From Geothrix sp. (GTDB lineage: Bacteria > Acidobacteriota > Holophagae > Holophagales > Holophagaceae), in NCBI RefSeq assembly GCF_030219325.1, contig NZ_CP126625.1:62001-126000 (forward strand): a stretch of DNA of 64,000 bases. The letters run 5' to 3'. Both the position numbers and the translations under genes were made by a program. Shown here in pieces: positions 17,401 to 25,415 of the stretch (position 1 is its first letter; each line of letters begins with the position of its first letter). The notes below the pieces were generated by a model. That model was not told the origin of the DNA and did no database searches. It saw only the letters and a list, made by a program, of their open reading frames with translations.

Positions 17401-18407
17401 GCCTTGCGGTCCCCGCCGGGCAGCTTGAAGGAGAAGCCGGGCAGGCCGAGTTTCTCCATCACCAGCTTGAGCTGTTCCGTGGTCAGGGTGCAACGCAGCC
17501 CCACCCGCCGCTTCTCCTGCATGAGCTCCGGGGCCGAGCCCGGCGTGGACTGGATGGCGTTGGCGGCGGCCACCAGGCGCTGGAGCCAGGGCGTGACCTG
17601 GTTGATGCCCTCCGGGGTTCCCGCCAGGGCCAGTTCGAATTTGGCGGGCTGGTCCTTCTCCTCCGAGGGCGTGACGCTCCAGAACAGGGCATTCACGCCC
17701 TTCGGCAGATCCTTGATGATGCTGCCGTCCAGGGAGTTCCGCAGGCTGCCCAGGAGCGCTTCCGGCTGGAGGAAGCCCTGGAAGGGAGCCTTGGGGCTGA
17801 TCCATTCGGCCGCCAGCGCCACGTCGGGCTGGGAGCCAAGGCTCGCCACGGAGGCCAGCCGGTTCAGGGCCTCCAGGGAGCCGATCCAGATCTGGCCCTT
17901 TTCGTCGCTGGCGGCGCGGATGTGGGCCTTGACCCCCCCGGTCTCGATGTCGAGGATCACGTGGAGGGGCCAGTCGCGGCCCTGGATGCGGAGCATGCCC
18001 TCCTGGGGGAAGGACTCGGCCAGGGCCCCGATCAGGGCGGTGGGATCCTTGAACTGGTTGAGCTGGATGAGGACGTACTCGAGGCCCTTCTGCACGGTGT
18101 CCTCACCCTTTCCGGGCATGCCGACGACATGGAAGGTCAGGCGGCCGGTCTCGGTGCGGGGATTGATGTGGGCCTTCTGGATGAAGAGGTCGAGGGCCCG
18201 CTCCACCATGGGATCCCGGGAGATGAGGGACTGGACTTCCTTGTGGGTGAGCACCCAGCCGGCCTCGCCCGAGAAGGCGGCCAGGCTGTCCCCCGGCGCG
18301 ACCTGGACCCAGGCGGGAACGCGGGCCTTGGACCGGCAGGATGAGGTGAAGGGGAGGCAGGCCAGGGCCACCGCGGCGGGGATCAGAATGGCGGCGGGGC
18401 GTCGCAT
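17397..18407 (-). CDS. Lipoprotein of unknown function, first gene of the sigma-factor operon
   Basis: 336 residues. MRRPAAILIPAAVALACLPFTSSC ends in a lipobox-like cysteine near residue 24. The rest is a mixed alpha/beta protein with no domain I can name (GWVLTHKEVQSLISRDP, HVVGMPGKGEDTVQKGLEYV, DWPLHVILDIETGG). Its stop overlaps the sigma factor start. Because it heads the operon it may be the sensed or regulated envelope component; that is inference only. Confidence 0.75.
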   Translation of the reverse strand: MRRPAAILIPAAVALACLPFTSSCRSKARVPAWVQVAPGDSLAAFSGEAGWVLTHKEVQSLISRDPMVERALDLFIQKAHINPRTETGRLTFHVVGMPGKGEDTVQKGLEYVLIQLNQFKDPTALIGALAESFPQEGMLRIQGRDWPLHVILDIETGGVKAHIRAASDEKGQIWIGSLEALNRLASVASLGSQPDVALAAEWISPKAPFQGFLQPEALLGSLRNSLDGSIIKDLPKGVNALFWSVTPSEEKDQPAKFELALAGTPEGINQVTPWLQRLVAAANAIQSTPGSAPELMQEKRRVGLRCTLTTEQLKLVMEKLGLPGFSFKLPGGDRKA

Positions 18408-18471
18408 GGTGGCTCCTGAAAGGGCTACGCGAGGGTGCGGTCCGCGTTTACGCTGAAGGCCACGCCCCGCA

Positions 18472-20256
18472 TCAGCCCAGGCTGCGCAGGGCCGCGGGGA
18501 GGTGGGGGCTGCGCAGCAGCTGATGCTGCTCCGCCTCGGACAGCAGGCCCCAGATCCGCATGGAGGCTTCCCGCGGGGTCTTCGGGTTGAGCAGCAGTTC
18601 GGACATGATCGCCGCATGGGCCATGAGTACCGGGTGGCCGGCGATCTGCTCGAGCACGGCCCGGGGCGTCAGCTTGTTCCGGGCCAGCCGCAGGAGGATG
18701 CCCGGGTCCAGCTGGCGGTCCGCCACCATCCGGCGCAGGGTCTCCTCGTCCTGGAGCACCTCCTGTGGGAGGTGGCGCATGAGCTCCCCGCCAGATGTGC
18801 GCAGCGCGGTGATGCGGTTGGGTACATCCATGTCCTGGTAGAGGGCCCGGAGGTGTTCCAGGGCGCGGCGCTTGAGCTCCAGGTGCAGGACCCGCGGATC
18901 GCGGAGGATCTCGATGGCCGGCTTCATCCCCTGGAGCCGCGTGAACAGGTGCAGGGCGGAGGCTTCGGACAGGTGGGGGTGGTGGACCAGGGCCTCGGCC
19001 ACCATGGGGTCCTCGGACCAGCTGGCGTGCGAGGCGATGATCTCCACGCGTTCGTGGTCCAGGGCGGCGATGGAGGAGGCCAGCAGTCGGGGGCTGAGGG
19101 CGGGGTTCTCCAGGGCCAGGCGGAAGACCTGGGGATCCGGATCCTTCAGGATCTGGCTGATCTGCTCTTCCTGGGTGGCCTGGGTGGCGAGGAAGACCCG
19201 CTCCTCCATGGTCGCCCAGCGGCCCTCCTCGCCTCGCTCGGGCAGGGCCGAGGCCAGTCCGGAGCGTTCGCGCTGCAGGCGGTCGTAGAAGTACTTCACG
19301 ACCCGGAGGAGCTGGGGCGACTGCCGCTTGGCCCAGAAGGTGATGAACTGGTACTCGCTCTCGTCCAGCTGGGTGAAGAGGCTGACGATGCGCCGCAGGG
19401 AGGCGCGATCGGGGCCGCCGTGGGCCAGGGCCGCCACCAGGTGCCGGGACAACCCGACCCGCTTGGAGAGGTCGGAGGGGCAGCCGGGGGAACCCTGCAG
19501 GCTGTCCCGCACCGGTTCCCGGAAGTACCACCGGGCCTCTGCGTAGACCTCCTCGAAGAAGGAGGCCACGCCGCACTGAGCCAGGGCCTGGCAGACCAGC
19601 TCCTCCGTCACCAGGGGATTCTGCAGGGCCGTCTGCCGCAGGTCCTGGTCGGGGTCCACCAGGAAGGAGAGGAGTTCTTCCGGCTGGGCGGTCTGACGGG
19701 CCCTGGCGAGTCTCCCGACCCGGTCCAGGTTCTCGGTCGGAGGCTGGGGCGGCGCCGCCTCCGGGAGGGCGGTGAGGGCCTCCCAGTCGGGATGTTCCGC
19801 CGGCAGGGGCGGCAGCTCCTGGGTGGTGCCGGTGGCGGTGACGGTCTTCGCCAGCTGCTTCGCCAGGAGCTTGGCCACGGGCTTCAGGCCGGCGTTCAGC
19901 TGCGAATAGAGGGCCTTCACGGATTCCGAGCGCTCTTCCTTCTCCGCGGCAGGGGCCTTGTCCATCTCCCGCATCTGATCGAAGAGCGAAACCACCATCT
20001 CGAGGTCGCGGCGGATGGATTCGGGCGTGGCCTCGTTTTCCGCGAGACCCAGCAGGATGGGCCAGTGCGCCAGCCAATGGGGCGTCCTGGCCATGAGGGC
20101 GAGCAGGCGGGGGGAGGCGAGGGAGCGGGCCAGCCCCTCGAGCATGTGGATCTGGCCCTCGGAGGGCAGCTGGGGCCGCACCATCGCCAGGTGGCGGAAA
20201 TGGAGGCGCTCGGGTTCCGTGAGGGTTTCCAGGAACGCGGATTCCCCTAATGTCAC
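18472..20256 (-). CDS. Large alpha-helical repeat protein (HEAT/LRV-like), function unknown
   Basis: 594 residues, cytoplasmic by sequence. Repeated units of roughly 30-35 residues with Leu/Ala helices and a proline-started second helix recur, for example LALENPALSPRLLASSIAAL, VAEALVHHPHLSEASALHLF and LRLARNKLTPRAVLEQIAGHP. These resemble HEAT or leucine-rich-variant solenoids. The start is GTG at 20256, chosen because GGGAGGG lies 3-9 nt upstream; the frame is open further up to 20364 but overlaps the HisA-like gene. It follows that gene by 13 nt. A binding scaffold is likely; no partner is evident. Confidence 0.7.
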   Translation of the reverse strand: MTLGESAFLETLTEPERLHFRHLAMVRPQLPSEGQIHMLEGLARSLASPRLLALMARTPHWLAHWPILLGLAENEATPESIRRDLEMVVSLFDQMREMDKAPAAEKEERSESVKALYSQLNAGLKPVAKLLAKQLAKTVTATGTTQELPPLPAEHPDWEALTALPEAAPPQPPTENLDRVGRLARARQTAQPEELLSFLVDPDQDLRQTALQNPLVTEELVCQALAQCGVASFFEEVYAEARWYFREPVRDSLQGSPGCPSDLSKRVGLSRHLVAALAHGGPDRASLRRIVSLFTQLDESEYQFITFWAKRQSPQLLRVVKYFYDRLQRERSGLASALPERGEEGRWATMEERVFLATQATQEEQISQILKDPDPQVFRLALENPALSPRLLASSIAALDHERVEIIASHASWSEDPMVAEALVHHPHLSEASALHLFTRLQGMKPAIEILRDPRVLHLELKRRALEHLRALYQDMDVPNRITALRTSGGELMRHLPQEVLQDEETLRRMVADRQLDPGILLRLARNKLTPRAVLEQIAGHPVLMAHAAIMSELLLNPKTPREASMRIWGLLSEAEQHQLLRSPHLPAALRSLG

Positions 20257-20269
20257 GGTCCCTCCCGGA

Positions 20270-20986
20270 TCAGGCGCAGGTGGCCTGGAGGAAGGCCAGA
20301 AGGCTGGGGTCCTGCTGGAACAGCAGGGCATCCACCAGAGCGCCCTTGAGCCCATGGTGGGCATGCACGGCTTCCAGGTGGCGCGGCGTGGTCAGGCTGC
20401 CGCCCATGACCAGGGGCAGGCCGGTCGCTGCGGCGAGGTCCTGGGCCGTCTGGAAATCGGGGTCCGTTTCCGTGTCCTCGGGGATGTCCACGAAGAGCAG
20501 GCGCCGGAAGCCGTAGGCCTTGGCGCGCTGGGCGAGCTCCAGGGCGGTCAGGGTGGTGGTGTCCACCCAGCCGGACCGGTGCACCTTCCCGCCGCGGGCA
20601 TCGATGGCGGCGGTGAGGTAGGACTGGAACCGGGCCATCAGCTGCTCGGAGACCATGGGGGACTTGTGGAGGATGGTTCCGACCACCAGCCAGGTCGCCC
20701 CCAGGTCGATGAAGAACTGGGCCTGGTCGGAGCTGCGGACCCCGCCGGCGACCTGCACGCAGACCTTCCGTTCGCGCGCGTGGCAGCGCTGGAGGATCTG
20801 GCCGATCAGCTCGCGGTTGTTCCCCCGTCCCATGGCGGCGTCCACATCCACCAGGGCCAGCCGGGTCGCCCCTTCGTCGATGAGCCGCTCTGCGACCTCC
20901 AAGGGGGTCTGCGGGCAGACGCCCCCGAGCCCCGCGGTCGAGACCACAGCGCCGTGCTGGAGGTTCAAGGTGGGGTAGATCTTCAA
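20270..20986 (-). CDS. HisA/HisF-family TIM barrel protein with altered catalytic residue
   Basis: 238 residues from the TTG at 20986. HisA isomerises ProFAR to PRFAR in histidine synthesis. The barrel pattern is kept: IYPTLNLQHGAVV, LALVDVDAAMG, QVAGGVRSSDQA (phosphate loop), IDARGGKVHRSGW, LLFVDIPEDTETD, LVMGGSLTTPRHLEAV (second phosphate loop). The first catalytic Asp of HisA (P-x-x-D-L) is Asn here, while the Asp of DARGGK is kept. No his genes adjoin it. The TTG has GGAG 7 nt upstream and matches the family N-terminus; a GTG at 21034 overlaps the rnc stop by 4 nt but lacks a ribosome site. Confidence 0.75.
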   Translation of the reverse strand: MKIYPTLNLQHGAVVSTAGLGGVCPQTPLEVAERLIDEGATRLALVDVDAAMGRGNNRELIGQILQRCHARERKVCVQVAGGVRSSDQAQFFIDLGATWLVVGTILHKSPMVSEQLMARFQSYLTAAIDARGGKVHRSGWVDTTTLTALELAQRAKAYGFRRLLFVDIPEDTETDPDFQTAQDLAAATGLPLVMGGSLTTPRHLEAVHAHHGLKGALVDALLFQQDPSLLAFLQATCA

Positions 20987-21030
20987 GCACGCACTCCGGG
21001 CGAGACGCAGAAGGGAGTGTAACGCAAGGG

Positions 21031-21738
21031 TCACGCCTGTGTAGGGTTTCCGAGCCGGGTCAGCAGTTGGCGGGCCGCGTCGCCCTCGGCACCCTTGCGG
21101 GTGGGACCCTCCGCCTCTGCCGACACGGTGCCCACCGAGACCCGCATGGTGAACCGGGGGGCGTGCCCGGGACCCGCCAGACCGATCTGGTCATACACCG
21201 GGGCCGGCAGGCCGAGTCGGGCCGCGGTCTCCTGGAGGTGGGTCTTGGGGTCGGTCCGGGTCCAGCTTTCGGGCTGGGCCTGGCGGATGCTCTCCATGAA
21301 CCGGGCCTCCACCAGGGTCCTCACCGGCAAGGTCCCGTCCTCGCCGCCAGCCAGCGCGTCCAGGTAGACCGCCGCGAGCAGGGCCTCGAGGGCATCGGCC
21401 AGGGGCTTGGGACCCATGGGCGGGGCCTTGCGGGGATGGGCCGCCCTCAGGGCGGCGTCCAAACCGAGGTCCAGGGCCCAGGCATGCAGGGCGTCCGTGC
21501 GCACCAGCACGCCCCGCAGCTTGCTCATGGCGCCCTCCTGCCAGTCGGGGCGCTCGCGGTGGAGCAGGAAGGCGACGGTGAAGTTCAGGAGGGCGTCGCC
21601 CAGGAATTCCAGGCGCTGGTTGTCGCGGCGGGACCCGGCTGACGAGTGGGTGAGGGCCTCGCCCAGCAGGTCCGCGTCCCGGAACCGGTAGCCCAGCCGG
21701 GCCTGCAGCTCGCCCAGGTCGTTCCTGCCACGCGTCAT
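21031..21738 (-). CDS. rnc: Ribonuclease III
   Basis: 235 residues. Cuts double-stranded RNA in rRNA and mRNA processing. The catalytic motif NQRLEFLGDALLNFTVA (about 40-56) carries the metal-binding Glu and Asp, and DALEALLAAVYLD (about 112-124) the second acidic pair. A C-terminal double-stranded-RNA-binding domain follows from about 160 (DPKTHLQETAARLG, PRFTMRVSVG, GAEGDAARQLL). The start sits 2 nt after the kinase stop. Confidence 0.95.
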   Translation of the reverse strand: MTRGRNDLGELQARLGYRFRDADLLGEALTHSSAGSRRDNQRLEFLGDALLNFTVAFLLHRERPDWQEGAMSKLRGVLVRTDALHAWALDLGLDAALRAAHPRKAPPMGPKPLADALEALLAAVYLDALAGGEDGTLPVRTLVEARFMESIRQAQPESWTRTDPKTHLQETAARLGLPAPVYDQIGLAGPGHAPRFTMRVSVGTVSAEAEGPTRKGAEGDAARQLLTRLGNPTQA

Positions 21739-21740
21739 GA

Positions 21741-23414
21741 TCAGTCCGCCAGATCGGCCGGCAGCTTCCGGCTGAACCGGGCCTGGTTGAGCACGGACTT
21801 GAAGCGCAGGTTCCGGGCCGCCATCTGCCCCAGGATGCCCTGGCGTCGGGCCTCGCGGAGCTCCTGGACGAACTCGCTGGTGCGGCCCTGATCGTAGAGC
21901 ACCACGGCCAGCCAGGCGTGGGCGTTGACATTGGTGGGGTCGGCCTTGATGGCCTGCCGGAAGCCCTGGATGGCCTTCTCGGGTTGGCTGTCTGCCATCT
22001 GGATGGCTTCGCTCAGGGAGACATTGCCGAGGTTCATCCGCTCGTGGACCTGCAGCTTGTCCAGCTTTTCGGGCTGGTAGAGCTCGGGCTGGTCGATGGC
22101 CCTGGCCTCCCTGGGCTTCGTCTCGGCGGTCTTGGGTGGCGTGGGTCTGGCTGGTTCGGGGCGGATCTCGGCCGGGGTATCCGGCCGAGTCGAGGGCAGC
22201 GGAGCGGCGGGTTTCCGGGTGCCCTGGGGCTCGGATATGCCTGGGGACGGGATGGCCGCTTGTGTGGGGGATATCACCCCCGCGGCGGTCTTCACTTCGC
22301 CGGGAGCGGGGGCGGATTCCACTTTGGGATCCGTGGTGGTGGCCGCGGGCAGGGAGGCACGGTCCTTCAGGGTCCACCAGGTGGCTCCCGTCACCGCGAG
22401 CAGGCCCAGGGCGGCGATTCCGATCCACAGCCCCTTGCCGCTGCCAGCGGGCCGGGGGGCCGGGCGTGGTTCCGCGGTGACCACCGGGGGGGCGGCGGGG
22501 ACCTGCAGGGTGGTGTTCGCGGGTACGGCCCTGGCAGCGGCCGTGGGGGCGGAGACCTGCATCAGGGTGGTGGCCTCGTCGACCTGACCCATCCAGGAGG
22601 GGTCCTTCGCGGCCCGCAGGGCCTTGGCTAGGTCCTCCGCGGTCTGGTACCGCTCCTCGGGATTCTTGCAGAGCGCGCGGTCCAGCACGGTCCTGATGGC
22701 GGGGCTGATGCCCTGCAGCTTCTCGGTCTCGATGGGGTCGGGCGGCTCATTCACGATCTTGTAGAGCACCGTCGGCGTGGTATCGCCGGCGAAGGGCTTC
22801 CGACCGCTGAGGCTCTCGTAGAGCATCACGCCCACGGCGAACAGGTCGCTGCGGGGATCGGGTTTGCCGAAGCGGATGTACTCGGGCGCCATGTAGCTGA
22901 CCGTGCCCATGACCATGCCCGTGGCCGTCATGTCCGAATTGCTGATCTTGGCCACGCCGAAATCCATCACCTTGGCGTGGAGCCGCCGCCCGTCCCGCTG
23001 GACGCGGACGTTGGTGGGCTTGATGTCGCGGTGGACGATCTGCTGCCGGTGGGCGAAACCCAGCCCGTCGCAGACCTGGGCCAGGATCTCCAGCGACTCG
23101 GAGCGGGTCAGTGAATGATCCTGCAGGAGCTCCTCCAGGTCATGCCCCTTCACGTACTCCATGGCAATGTAGAGGACGCCCTGGTCCTCGCCGAATTCGT
23201 AGATGGTCACAAGGTTCGGGTGGTTCAGGACGCCGGCGGCCCGGGCTTCGCGGGCGAACCGCTCCTTGGCCTCTCCGCCCTGGGCCGCGGCGGGAAGGAT
23301 GGTCTTGATGGCCACCTCCCGACCGATGGAGGGATCCACGCCCAGATAGACCTCGCCCATGGCGCCGTTTCCGAGGACGCGCTTGATCTCGAATTTCCCG
23401 AGCTTCTCGAACAT
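21741..23414 (-). CDS. Membrane Ser/Thr protein kinase with C-terminal TPR-like region
   Basis: 557 residues. The kinase domain occupies about 8-270: glycine loop LGNGAMGEVY, ATP lysine in VAIKTIL (near 37), catalytic loop HRDIKPTNV, DFGVAK metal site and SYMAPE. A Pro/Ala/Thr-rich stretch leads to one membrane helix at about 333-352 (LWIGIAALGLLAVTGATWW) and another Pro-rich linker. The extracytoplasmic end has TPR-like helices (AIQGFRQAIKADPTNVNAHA). It is a Hanks-type, PknB-class receptor kinase without PASTA domains. It heads a leftward operon with rnc. Confidence 0.93.
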   Translation of the reverse strand: MFEKLGKFEIKRVLGNGAMGEVYLGVDPSIGREVAIKTILPAAAQGGEAKERFAREARAAGVLNHPNLVTIYEFGEDQGVLYIAMEYVKGHDLEELLQDHSLTRSESLEILAQVCDGLGFAHRQQIVHRDIKPTNVRVQRDGRRLHAKVMDFGVAKISNSDMTATGMVMGTVSYMAPEYIRFGKPDPRSDLFAVGVMLYESLSGRKPFAGDTTPTVLYKIVNEPPDPIETEKLQGISPAIRTVLDRALCKNPEERYQTAEDLAKALRAAKDPSWMGQVDEATTLMQVSAPTAAARAVPANTTLQVPAAPPVVTAEPRPAPRPAGSGKGLWIGIAALGLLAVTGATWWTLKDRASLPAATTTDPKVESAPAPGEVKTAAGVISPTQAAIPSPGISEPQGTRKPAAPLPSTRPDTPAEIRPEPARPTPPKTAETKPREARAIDQPELYQPEKLDKLQVHERMNLGNVSLSEAIQMADSQPEKAIQGFRQAIKADPTNVNAHAWLAVVLYDQGRTSEFVQELREARRQGILGQMAARNLRFKSVLNQARFSRKLPADLAD

Positions 23415-23484
23415 GGGGGAACCCTTCCGGGCGCGTGGGTGGACGGAAGAACAGCATAGGTCCAGACGGTGCCAGGGCCAAGGG

Positions 23485-23761
23485 CTAGGAGCCTGTCCAA
23501 GTATTCGAGCGCCCCGCGATGACCCCAGGTGGGATGCACCGCCAGGAAGGGCCCGCAGGGCGATGTGGGTGCATCGTTCCAGGGCCCTGACGCCGCGGGG
23601 CGCTCGCCTGGGGTCATCCCGGAGGGCGTGTGGCGGCGTGCGTCGCGATGCGGCGTCAGGCTAGGATCGCGTAGTGCCCGCTACGCTCACCTCGCCTTCC
23701 TGGCCTCGCTCGCGCGGCGCCACACGCGCGGGGCATTCCAATGACTTGGGCAGGCTCCTGG
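23485..23761. mobile_element. MITE-like non-coding element with terminal inverted repeats
   Basis: The ends 23485-23502 (CTAGGAGCCTGTCCAAGT) and 23744-23761 match as inverted repeats at 16 of 18 positions. Inside are a 13-bp perfect inverted pair (23506-23518 with 23594-23606), a 12-bp perfect pair (23518-23529 with 23607-23618), a 9-bp pair (23627-23635 with 23718-23726) and a small hairpin (23669-23686). There is no convincing gene. The 13- and 12-bp pairs are arranged A-B-A'-B', so they cannot form one simple hairpin together. No target-site duplication is clear. It fills most of the 431-nt gap between the divergent kinase and DUF4388 genes. Confidence 0.6.
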
Positions 23762-23845
23762 GGATATTTCGGCATCAATGTGGCGCTTTCGGGGCTGGCG
23801 TCTCGGCCTGGAACATGCAAACTAGAATTCACCCCCGGAGCCTTA

Positions 23846-25207
23846 GTGCCCGAAGTTCGCATCCGCCATTTCCTGCCGGCCCTCATGGGATCCCTCCACC
23901 AGCAGAGGGCCGAGGGTGAGCTTGTGCTGGAACAGAACGACGGGACGCGCCGCCTCTACTGGGCCGACGGCGACCTGAAGTACCTGCGCAGCGACGCGGT
24001 CGGCGAGCAGTTCGGCAACTTCCTCATCCGCCGGGGCGTGCTGGACATGGCGTCGCTCAAGGAACTGCTCTCCGACGGCGAGGGATCGCGCGTGGGGGAC
24101 CGCGTCGTGCAGTGGGGCCTGATGACCGTGGAGGAGCGCGACGAGCGCCTGCACGAGCTGCTGGGTTCGGTGCTGCTGCATGCCATGGAGCACCAGATCC
24201 TGAAGATGACCTGGATTCCCGGAGGCCTCGACGAGAACCTCAGCGGGGATCTGCAGTTCCGCCTGGATCACCGGTGGCTGGTCTGGGACACCTTCCAGAG
24301 CGCCAAGATCGACCGGGAGCTGGTGGAGATGTTCCGCAGTGAACCCGACTGGCGCTGGCGGGCCCTGCCGAACCTGCTCGAGGCCCTCAGCAGCCTTCCC
24401 CTGACGCCCACGCTCGCCTATGCGCTCTCCCTGCTGGGCACGGAGCCCCTGGGCTGCGACACCATCGCCTCCCTGACGGGGCTTCCCCAGGAGCAGGCCG
24501 CCAAGCTGGTCGCGACGCTCTGGGCCCTGGGCGGGCTGGACCTGGTGCGCGGCGAGCTGCCCCTCCTGCCGAAGGAGGAACCACCCCCGCCGCCGCCCGT
24601 CCCGGAGCCCGTGATCGAGCTCGAGCCCGACCCCGAGCCGATCCTGGTGATCCAGGATGACCTGGTGCCGCCACCCGCCCACTTCCTGTCGGACCCTCTG
24701 GAACTGGATCTGCCGGAGCCGACGCCGGTGATGCTGCCGCCCATTCCGGTGGAGGAGGCGGAACCCTCGCCCAGCGAGCGGGCCCGGCGTCTGCTCGTCA
24801 AGGCCAAGTCCTACATGATGCAGGACCGCACCAGCGAGGCCATCCGATCCCTCGAGCAGGCCATCAAGCTGGACGGGGATTCCCCGGCCGCCTTCGAGTC
24901 CTGGATGCTCCTCGGGCGGCTCAGGCTGAGCAACCCGGCCTGGTCCACCCGCGCCATCGAGGCTCTGCAGGTGGCCTCCCGCCTGAACCCCCGTGCCGCT
25001 GAGCCCTGGGCCCTCATGGGTGAGCTCTACCACCGCAAGGGCTTCCGGGCGAACGCCCAGGGCTGTTTCCGTCGGGCCCTGGAGCTGGACCCCTCGGTGG
25101 CCGTTCCCGCCGGGTGGTCCGCGGAGGACCCGGCCCTGCCCACCAAGGAGGCCCAGGCGAGCCTCATGGGCAAGCTGAGGGGGATGTTCGGCCGGGAGAA
25201 GGGCTGA
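23846..25207 (+). CDS. DUF4388 (PATAN-like) protein with C-terminal TPRs
   Basis: 453 residues. The N-terminal part resembles DUF4388: LPALMGSLHQQRAEGELVLE, RRLYWADGDLKYLRSD, FLIRRGVLDMASLKELL. A Pro/Glu-rich linker spans about 245-310 and TPR-like helices run at about 320-420 (SEAIRSLEQAIKLDGDSPAA, AEPWALMGELYHRKG). DUF4388 proteins are signalling or motility-linked adaptors in delta-proteobacteria and relatives. The start is GTG at 23846 with GGAG 8 nt upstream; an ATG at 23741 lies in the inverted repeat of the upstream element and is rejected. It is the nearest upstream gene to the GT41 cluster. Confidence 0.8.
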   Translation: MPEVRIRHFLPALMGSLHQQRAEGELVLEQNDGTRRLYWADGDLKYLRSDAVGEQFGNFLIRRGVLDMASLKELLSDGEGSRVGDRVVQWGLMTVEERDERLHELLGSVLLHAMEHQILKMTWIPGGLDENLSGDLQFRLDHRWLVWDTFQSAKIDRELVEMFRSEPDWRWRALPNLLEALSSLPLTPTLAYALSLLGTEPLGCDTIASLTGLPQEQAAKLVATLWALGGLDLVRGELPLLPKEEPPPPPPVPEPVIELEPDPEPILVIQDDLVPPPAHFLSDPLELDLPEPTPVMLPPIPVEEAEPSPSERARRLLVKAKSYMMQDRTSEAIRSLEQAIKLDGDSPAAFESWMLLGRLRLSNPAWSTRAIEALQVASRLNPRAAEPWALMGELYHRKGFRANAQGCFRRALELDPSVAVPAGWSAEDPALPTKEAQASLMGKLRGMFGREKG

Positions 25208-25400
25208 CCCGACCCGCACGCGGGCATTGAAGGGCCGACCCGAGGCATTCATAAACGTCCGAATTTGCGGGTTAATTCCGAATGGGCTTGAGTGGCCATG
25301 TCGGCCCCGTCCCGGCTGTAGAAATCTCCTCGTGGGATCTGGCCCAGGCTTTGCTAACACGGAAGAGAATGCCTGTGGCACCCTGATGGGCAGCGAGGAA

Positions 25401-25415
25401 AGGAGGTTTTTTCTG
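25401..25415 (+). promoter_or_regulatory. Ribosome-binding site AGGAGG placed 6 nt before a CTG start
   Basis: AGGAGG (25401-25406), six T residues, then CTG at 25413. The nearest ATG (25386) has no site at the right distance. The arrangement has the same 6-nt spacing as in the next gene. Confidence 0.65.

Noticed and set aside
20987-21034. GTG at 21034 as start of the HisA-like gene
   Set aside because: It overlaps rnc neatly, but has no ribosome site and adds 16 residues not matching the family; TTG 20986 has GGAG at a good distance. Not fully excluded.
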